Assembly: GCA_009646425.1 (NCBI GenBank)
Contig: WJBW01000003.1
Coordinates: 1 to 64,000 of the forward strand
Source of the DNA: Burkholderiales bacterium LSUCC0115
GTDB lineage: Bacteria; Pseudomonadota; Gammaproteobacteria; Burkholderiales; Burkholderiaceae_A
DNA length: 64,000 nt
Reading direction: 5' to 3'
Position numbers and translations under genes: made by a program. Shown here in pieces: positions 56,568-64,000 of this stretch. Position 1 is the stretch's first letter; each line of letters starts with the position of its first letter. The notes under the pieces are model-generated. The model was given only the letters and a program-made list of their open reading frames with translations, did not search any database and was not told the DNA's origin.

Positions 56568-56935
56568 ACGTGGCTACCTAGCCTCTCAGCCACTTTGGCA
56601 AAAGTGAGCACAAGCTCTTCTTTATGTTTTTGCCTTGTCAGGGGGTCTTTTAGGTTCAGGGGTCCGCGGACCCTTACCAACAGATCTACCGAATGCCCCT
56701 CTAGTACCCGCAGGGCCAAAGGTCGAACCCATCGTTTGATCTGATTGCGAGCCACCGCTCGTCGAATCATGCGTTTGGGCAAGACCATCCCCAGGCGGGG
56801 CCCGGGGGCCACAAAAGTTGATTCGGTGAGCCTGGGTTTTAGATGTAAAACAAACGGCCCGACAGAGGCGACGGGCCGTTGATTTAACAAGGCGGTGAAA
56901 TCTTTGGGCTGATTAAGACTCGTCAGACAGCGCAT
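56564..56935 (-). CDS. rnpA: Ribonuclease P protein component
   Basis: A 123-residue basic protein that assists the RNase P RNA. RNR motif RRAVARNQIKRWVR (about 78-91), preceded by GMVLPKRMIR, and the central DLLVRVRG strand. The gene for the RNA subunit was not found in the window. Confidence 0.95.
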   Translation of the reverse strand: MRCLTSLNQPKDFTALLNQRPVASVGPFVLHLKPRLTESTFVAPGPRLGMVLPKRMIRRAVARNQIKRWVRPLALRVLEGHSVDLLVRVRGPLNLKDPLTRQKHKEELVLTFAKVAERLGSHV

Positions 56936-56973
56936 GCTGGCAGCCGACCCTGGCAGCCGACATCCGAGGCTAT

Positions 56974-57108
56974 TTAGACAGCCAGACGCTTGCGGCCCTT
57001 GGCACGGCGCGCACGAATAACAGCCCGACCACCGCGGGTCTTCATCCGAACCAGAAAGCCGTGGGTACGCTTGCGGCGAACCACCGATGGTTGATAGGTG
57101 CGTTTCAT
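56974..57108 (-). CDS. rpmH: 50S ribosomal protein L34
   Basis: A 44-residue, very basic protein beginning [18 protein letters not shown] and ending AKGRKRLAV, nearly identical to L34 of other proteobacteria. AAGGAG lies 8 bases before the ATG at 57108. First gene of the rpmH-rnpA-yidD-yidC-mnmE unit. Confidence 0.99.
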   Translation of the reverse strand: MKRTYQPSVVRRKRTHGFLVRMKTRGGRAVIRARRAKGRKRLAV

Positions 57109-57136
57109 CTCATGAACTCCTTAGAGGGAACCCGAG

Positions 57137-57165
57137 ATTCTACCCATAAATCGGCCTTTTTGTAA
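57137..57165 (-). promoter_or_regulatory. rpmH promoter
   Basis: Minus strand -35 TTACAA (57165-57160), 17-bp spacer, -10 TAGAAT (57142-57137), about 29 bases before the rpmH start codon. Confidence 0.65.
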
Positions 57166-57200
57166 GGCTGGGCTTGAAGGTCTGCCGAAAAAGCGCCGCC

Positions 57201-57209
57201 TGTGGATAA
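57201..57209 (-). promoter_or_regulatory. Perfect DnaA box upstream of dnaA
   Basis: TGTGGATAA on the plus strand is TTATCCACA on the minus strand. It lies 27 bases before the dnaA start codon, where it could mediate autorepression by DnaA. Confidence 0.75.
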
Positions 57210-57235
57210 CTATCAGTCTCGGGTAGAATGGACAC

Positions 57236-58669
57236 ATGAGTGCAAGCCCGATTTTTTCGACCCCAGACGAGCTACCCGCACTCGATCAGCTGTGGCAGGA
57301 CTGCCTCGATCACCTGGAAAAAAGCCTGCCCAGCCAACAGTTCAAAACCTGGGTGGCCCCGCTGTCGCTTGGGGGTTGGAGGCCTTCTCAATCCCCTATC
57401 CAGATTGACATTTTGGCTCCCAACCGCTTCAAGCAGACCTGGGCCAGGGAACAATTGGTTGAGCCACTGACCAACTGGTGGCAGGCCAGGCTTCAGCAGG
57501 CAGTCGATCTCCAAATCCTGGTAACGCCCGAAGCACAAACAGAATCGGGAACCACCGCAGAAAAATCGACCACCGTCGCATCCGATGAACCGGGCGCAAT
57601 GGAGGCTTCATTCGATAGCAACGTCTCATCTCAACCAGTTGGACAAGAAACGGCTCGTCTGAATCCTGATTGGACTTTTGATTTGTTTGTACCCGGGAAA
57701 GCGAACCAACTGGCCAGAGCCGCCGCCCTGCAGGTCGCTGACAACCCTGGCTCTGGATACAACCCTCTGTTCTTGTATGGCGGGGTCGGTCTGGGCAAAA
57801 GCCACCTCATCCATTCCGTTGGCAACAAAATGCTCGAAGAGAACCCCGCTGCCAAAATCCGCTACATCCACGCGGAAGCCTATGTCAGTGATGTGGTCAG
57901 GGCCTACCAACGCAAGTCTTTTGACGACCTCAAGCGTTATTACCACTCCCTTGACCTGCTGCTCATCGACGACATTCAATTTTTTGCAGGCAAATCTCGT
58001 ACTCAAGAAGAGTTCTTTTATACCTTCGAAGCGTTGGTGGCCGCCAAAAAGCAAATCATCATTACCAGCGATACCTATCCATCAGAGCTGGACGGCATCG
58101 ATTCTCGCTTGGTCAGTCGGTTTGGCTCAGGCCTAACCGTCGCCATTGAGCCACCAGAATTAGAGATGCGTGTGGCCATCTTGTTGCGCAAAGCGGAGCA
58201 CGAAAATCTGGCCTTGGGCGAAGAGGAAGCTTTCTTTATCGCAAGACAGCTGCGTTCCAATGTGAGAGAGCTAGAAGGCGCATTGCGCAAAGTCATCGCC
58301 TACTGCCATTTCCATCAAAAAACACCCTCTATCGAGGTGGTTCGAGAGGCATTGAAAGACCTGCTATCCCTTCAAAAAACCTCTATTTCAGTGGAAAACA
58401 TCCAAAAGACCGTGGCCGACTTCTACAAGATCAAAGTCGCAGACATGTACAGCAAGCGCCGTCCGGCCAACATCGCTCTGCCACGTCAAATTGCCATGTA
58501 TCTGGCAAAAGAATTAACTCAAAAGAGCCTGCCAGACATCGGCGATCTTTTTGGTGGACGAGATCACACCACTGTGTTGCATGCGGTCCGAAAAATTTCC
58601 GAATCCCGTCAGCTCAATGCTGATCTCAATCGAGAGCTTCACCTTTTGGAGCAGCAGCTTCGTGGATAA
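57236..58669 (+). CDS. dnaA: Chromosomal replication initiator DnaA
   Basis: A 477-residue initiator. Domain I ([21 protein letters not shown]), a variable domain II (about 95-140), AAA+ domain III with Walker [10 protein letters not shown] (182-190) and Walker [12 protein letters not shown], and domain IV with the DNA-binding [19 protein letters not shown]. No clear ribosome-binding site precedes the ATG; a TAGAAT 7 bases upstream may be a -10 box of a leaderless transcript. The stop codon lies within a DnaA-box-like sequence. Confidence 0.99.
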   Translation: MSASPIFSTPDELPALDQLWQDCLDHLEKSLPSQQFKTWVAPLSLGGWRPSQSPIQIDILAPNRFKQTWAREQLVEPLTNWWQARLQQAVDLQILVTPEAQTESGTTAEKSTTVASDEPGAMEASFDSNVSSQPVGQETARLNPDWTFDLFVPGKANQLARAAALQVADNPGSGYNPLFLYGGVGLGKSHLIHSVGNKMLEENPAAKIRYIHAEAYVSDVVRAYQRKSFDDLKRYYHSLDLLLIDDIQFFAGKSRTQEEFFYTFEALVAAKKQIIITSDTYPSELDGIDSRLVSRFGSGLTVAIEPPELEMRVAILLRKAEHENLALGEEEAFFIARQLRSNVRELEGALRKVIAYCHFHQKTPSIEVVREALKDLLSLQKTSISVENIQKTVADFYKIKVADMYSKRRPANIALPRQIAMYLAKELTQKSLPDIGDLFGGRDHTTVLHAVRKISESRQLNADLNRELHLLEQQLRG

Positions 58670-58890
58670 GCCCTTGCACAACCCTGTGAACAACCGCCGA
58701 AGAACTTGGGGACAAATTGTGCACAAGTCCCTTGCTCACGCCATGGAGACTGGCTTATCCACAACCCCCAGAAACGATTCAAATGATGTCCACAAGATAG
58801 AAGAACCGTTATTTTCAATCAATTGATGGACTTAACTCGCTTATCCACAGAACACGCCCACTCTAACTACTACGACTAAGAAAGAAAAAG
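58661..58890. other. oriC: Candidate replication origin (oriC), dnaA-dnaN intergenic region
   Basis: A 221-base gap without a gene, with two perfect TTATCCACA boxes (58755-58763, 58841-58849), one single-mismatch box at the dnaA stop (58661-58669, reversed) and weaker ones near 58685 (reversed), 58718 and 58786. An AT-rich stretch (about 58800-58837) lies between the two perfect boxes and could be the unwinding element. Origin function is inferred from box density and the dnaA context. Confidence 0.7.
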
Positions 58891-60015
58891 ATGATTCTGA
58901 TTAAAGCCCAAAGAGAAGCCTTGCTGCGGCCCCTTCAGATGGTCAGTGGCATTGTTGAACGTCGTCACACCTTGCCCATTCTTTCCAACATTTTGATTAA
59001 AAAGGCAGGACCTTCCGTCTCTCTCATTTCAACTGATATTGAAATGCAGATCACCAGTACCGTTGAGATGGGCAGTGGTTCGGAAGACAGTTCAACCACC
59101 GTTAGTGCCCGTAAGTTTCTAGACATTCTTAGAGCGCTTCCAAACGACAATGAAGTCGTGGTTTCCATGGCCGGTCGAAAAATGTCGATTGCCCAGGGAA
59201 AATCACGCTTTCAGCTGCAGACCCTCGCCGCCGAAGAGTTTCCAACGGTCACACCCGCACAAGCCTATCCAGCTAGCGTCTCGTTGGGTCAAAAAGACTT
59301 TAAACAACTCTTGCATTTAGTCCATTTTTCAATGGCCCAGCAGGACATTCGGTATTACCTCAATGGTCTCTTGTTGGTGATCGAGGCTGGTCAACTGAGG
59401 GCAGTTGCCACCGATGGCCATCGACTCGCTTATGCAGCCATGACGGCATCAGAGAACATGAAGATCACCTCAGATACGGAGCGGCTAGAAGTCATCGTTC
59501 CCCGAAAAGCCATCATGGAGCTTCAGAAATTGTTGGCCGATGATGATCAGACCCTTCAAATTGAACTGGCCAATAACCAGGTTCGGTTTCAGTTGGCCAA
59601 TATTGAGTTGATTTCAAAACTCATCGAAGGAAAGTTCCCTGACTATCAACGTGTCATCCCCAGGGGGCATACCAAGCACATCTTGATGAGTCGAGAGGTG
59701 CTGCTGGGCGCGTTGACCCGAGCGGCCATCTTGACGACAGACAAGTTCAAAGGGGTTCGTCTATCGCTGTCGTCGGGTGTTCTAAAGATTTCAGCCACCA
59801 ATGCAGAGCAAGAAGAAGCCCAGGAAGAAGTCGAAGTGGATTACACCGGCGAATCCATCGACATTGGTTTCAATGTTCAGTATCTGATGGACGTATTGGC
59901 CAATTTAAAAACAGATCAGATTCAACTCTCTTTGCAGGATCCCAATGCCAGCGCTCTGATCACCACGCCCAGTGATGCTGAGTTTCGTTATGTCGTTATG
60001 CCCATGAGAATCTAA
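58891..60015 (+). CDS. dnaN: DNA polymerase III beta sliding clamp
   Basis: A 374-residue clamp of three similar domains: N-terminal LLRPLQMVSGIVERRHTLPILSNI, middle RYYLNGLLLVIEAGQLRAVATDGHRLA, and C-terminal end FRYVVMPMRI, which forms the peptide-binding pocket. Slightly longer than E. coli DnaN (366). Confidence 0.99.
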   Translation: MILIKAQREALLRPLQMVSGIVERRHTLPILSNILIKKAGPSVSLISTDIEMQITSTVEMGSGSEDSSTTVSARKFLDILRALPNDNEVVVSMAGRKMSIAQGKSRFQLQTLAAEEFPTVTPAQAYPASVSLGQKDFKQLLHLVHFSMAQQDIRYYLNGLLLVIEAGQLRAVATDGHRLAYAAMTASENMKITSDTERLEVIVPRKAIMELQKLLADDDQTLQIELANNQVRFQLANIELISKLIEGKFPDYQRVIPRGHTKHILMSREVLLGALTRAAILTTDKFKGVRLSLSSGVLKISATNAEQEEAQEEVEVDYTGESIDIGFNVQYLMDVLANLKTDQIQLSLQDPNASALITTPSDAEFRYVVMPMRI

Positions 60016-62496
<2,481 letters not shown>

Positions 62497-62499
62497 GCC

Positions 62500-63420
62500 T
62501 TGGCAACGACCCTCGACAACCAGCTGGTCGTTGCCATTTCGTCGCGGGCCCTGTTCGACTTCGAGGAAGAAAATCGTGTCTTTGAACAGGCTAATGACCA
62601 GGCGTACATGGCTTTGCAATGGGAGCGGCTCGCCAAGCCAGCGAACCCGGGCGTGGCTTTTGGGCTGGTTCAAAAACTGCTGGCCTTTAACCTGCCATCC
62701 GATCCATGTGTTGAAGTGGTGGTGCTCTCTCGAAATGATCCTGTCAGTGGGCTGCGGGTTTATCACTCTGCGCAGTCACATGGCTTGAGCATTCAGAGGG
62801 GTGTTTTTACGAGAGGCCAGTCTCCCTATCGATACCTACGTCCTCTCTCGGCGCATTTGTTTTTATCGGCCAATGCCCAGGATGTGGATCAAGCCTTGGA
62901 GGCTGGCTTTCCTGCTGCTCATGTCTATCCTCATTCGGCCAAGGCAGGTGATCAGCATCCGCATGAACTGCGCATCGCCTTTGACGGGGATGCTGTGTTG
63001 TTTTCAGATGAGGCTGAGCAGGTTTTTCAGGCCGAAGGACTCGATGCCTTTGTGAGTCATGAAAAACGACAGGCCCAGAACCCTCTGCCACCGGGACCTT
63101 TCAAACCGCTTCTGGAGGCCCTGCACGGTCTTCGTCAAAAGTCCGGCGCGACGGGCATGAAGATTCGAACGGCTTTGGTGACGGCCCGATCAGCACCGGC
63201 GCATGAACGTGCCATTCGAACCCTGATGAATTGGCAAATTGAGATCGACGAGGCGTTTTTTCTCGGGGGTTTAGACAAGGGCGGATTCTTAAAAGAGTTT
63301 GAGCCTGACTTCTTTTTCGATGATCAGACCCGACATTGTGATTCGGCGGCCTCTGCCGGCCCCACTGGGCATGTTCGTAGTGGCGTGGCCAACCGACCAA
63401 ACCCACCCAAATCCACCTAA
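62500..63420 (+). CDS. 5'-nucleotidase (PF06189 type)
   Basis: A 306-residue cytosolic 5'-nucleotidase-like protein. Features: VVAISSRALFDFEEENRVFE, VVVLSRNDPVSGLRVYHSAQSHGL, AFDGDAVLFSDEAEQVF with acidic residues, and VTARSAPAHERAIRTLMNW near the C-terminus. Releases nucleosides from 5'-mononucleotides in homologues. The only start near the conserved N-terminus is TTG 62500, three bases after the gyrB stop, so it may be translated through coupling to gyrB. Confidence 0.88.
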   Translation: MATTLDNQLVVAISSRALFDFEEENRVFEQANDQAYMALQWERLAKPANPGVAFGLVQKLLAFNLPSDPCVEVVVLSRNDPVSGLRVYHSAQSHGLSIQRGVFTRGQSPYRYLRPLSAHLFLSANAQDVDQALEAGFPAAHVYPHSAKAGDQHPHELRIAFDGDAVLFSDEAEQVFQAEGLDAFVSHEKRQAQNPLPPGPFKPLLEALHGLRQKSGATGMKIRTALVTARSAPAHERAIRTLMNWQIEIDEAFFLGGLDKGGFLKEFEPDFFFDDQTRHCDSAASAGPTGHVRSGVANRPNPPKST

Positions 63421-63485
63421 GTGACCTCAGCGACCTGGCGGTCCTAAAGAGCCCTAGCCGACCCGCCAGTCGACCGGAGCGCCAT

Positions 63486-64000
63486 TTAGTCCTGTTCTGT
63501 TTTCGGCTTGGCCACGGCCTTTGATTTGCTTGTGGTCTTGCCGGTTGTTTTACCGGAGGCCTTAGAGCTCGCGGCCTTGGGGGCGCGCTGCTCAAACTCA
63601 AAGCCAATCTTGCCTTCGGGTGTCTTGACCAGGTAGGCCTTGAATTTGCGTTTGGTTCTAGCGGAGACGAACCCATCGAGCAGATCTGTCTTGCCGCTGG
63701 CCAATAACTTCTGCATTTGTTCGGGCGAGACCGTCTGAGACAAGATCATCAGGCCGCTTCTGAAATCACAGGTTTTCTGGGGGCCAACACTTTTTTCGCA
63801 GACGTAAGAGGTGCCGTGGGGATAGACGGCGCTGCTGCATTTAGGGCAAGCGCCCAGGCTGGTTTGTCCCGAGAAATCGACGGGTGTCTCGTTATCTTCT
63901 TGGCTCTCGCCAAAATCAAAAGCCAGCTTGAAGTCCTCGGTGATCTGCAGACTGGCCGCAAAGGGTCGTCCCATTTTGCTTCTAAAACCATCCACCGGTC
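63486..64000 (-). CDS. topB: DNA topoisomerase III, C-terminal part (runs off the window)
   Basis: About 171 residues of a type IA topoisomerase tail. A region of the protein core (RSKMGRPFAASLQITEDFKLAFDFG) is followed by a zinc ribbon (CPKCSSAVYPHGTSYVCEKS...C), a second DNA-binding repeat (ARTKRKFKAYLVKTPEGKIGFEF), and a Lys/Ala/Thr-rich basic tail ending KPKTEQD. The catalytic part lies beyond the window. Another type IA enzyme tail is the alternative. Confidence 0.8.
   Translation of the reverse strand, partial: PVDGFRSKMGRPFAASLQITEDFKLAFDFGESQEDNETPVDFSGQTSLGACPKCSSAVYPHGTSYVCEKSVGPQKTCDFRSGLMILSQTVSPEQMQKLLASGKTDLLDGFVSARTKRKFKAYLVKTPEGKIGFEFEQRAPKAASSKASGKTTGKTTSKSKAVAKPKTEQD

Noticed and set aside
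63435-63469. CTGGCGG / CCGCCAG inverted repeat between the nucleotidase and topB as a terminator
   Set aside because: Only 7 bp with a 21-base loop and no T-run; too weak to call.

Overview
The window looks like a stretch of a betaproteobacterial (Burkholderiales-type) chromosome spanning the replication origin. The evidence is gene order: rpmH-rnpA-yidD-yidC-mnmE facing away from dnaA-dnaN-gyrB; mnmG-rsmG-parA-parB followed by atpIBEFHAGDC, hemE and priA; a VanZ protein, a 2Fe-2S ferredoxin, an alpha/beta hydrolase, a carboxypeptidase-family gene, DUF493, lipB and lipA in one run; and tRNA-Tyr-Gly-Thr-tuf. Other clues are PhaM (polyhydroxybutyrate granules), CoaX, GTP-dependent PEP carboxykinase, Coq7 and a cytochrome c5. 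The DNA is GC-rich by eye and very tightly packed. Many genes overlap by 1-4 bases at starts, and several convergent pairs overlap at their 3' ends by up to about 55 bases. No insertion sequence, prophage, integrase, CRISPR array or rRNA was seen. The genus cannot be named from this.

Layout. 1-650: start of tuf and three tRNAs with a promoter. 643-3360: DUF3108 protein, PhaM, a small DUF2256 protein and a MerR/B12-binding photoreceptor-type repressor (LitR/CarH). 3361-12598: a divergent promoter/operator region, then ten co-directional genes (small membrane protein, periplasmic glutathione peroxidase, FolE2, FAD oxidoreductase, DUF1365, cyclopropane-synthase-like methyltransferase, chalcone-isomerase-like protein, MFS transporter, DUF3833 lipoprotein, SDR, NTF2-like protein). 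I read this as a light/photo-oxidative-stress lipid-modification operon, here without a photolyase. 12640-21225: di-iron ferritin-like protein, rfaE2, coaX, birA, vanZ, ferredoxin, hydrolase, a PBP5-family protein that has lost all three catalytic motifs, ybeD, lipB, lipA. 21206-30338: TlpA-like protein, copA, dolP, yraN, rsmI, dsbA, SPOR protein, argS, tRNA-Arg, cytochrome c5, coq7. 30380-45269 (minus strand): priA, hemE, the ATP synthase operon, parB, parA, rsmG, mnmG. 45360-45392: two parS sites. 45420-53156: zinc alcohol dehydrogenase, gabD, TSUP permease, pdxA, MOSC protein, pckG, a short asparaginase-domain protein. 53135-57108 (minus): mnmE, yidC, yidD, rnpA, rpmH. 57201-63420: DnaA boxes, dnaA, a DnaA-box cluster that is the best oriC candidate, dnaN, gyrB, a 5'-nucleotidase. 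63486-64000: C-terminus of a topoisomerase III.

Most interesting points: (1) the D-Ala-D-Ala carboxypeptidase homologue at 18010-19338 keeps the fold-defining sequence, but SxxK, SxN and KTG have become GLSG, GAH and YAT, so it is probably a pseudoenzyme; (2) the B12-photoreceptor-linked lipid cluster, whose methyltransferase has changed two of the bicarbonate-coordinating positions of true cyclopropane synthases, with overlapping divergent promoters next to a perfect inverted repeat; (3) hemE has no ATG/GTG/TTG at the family's expected start, and an ATA sits exactly there, overlapping the atpC stop as ATAA.
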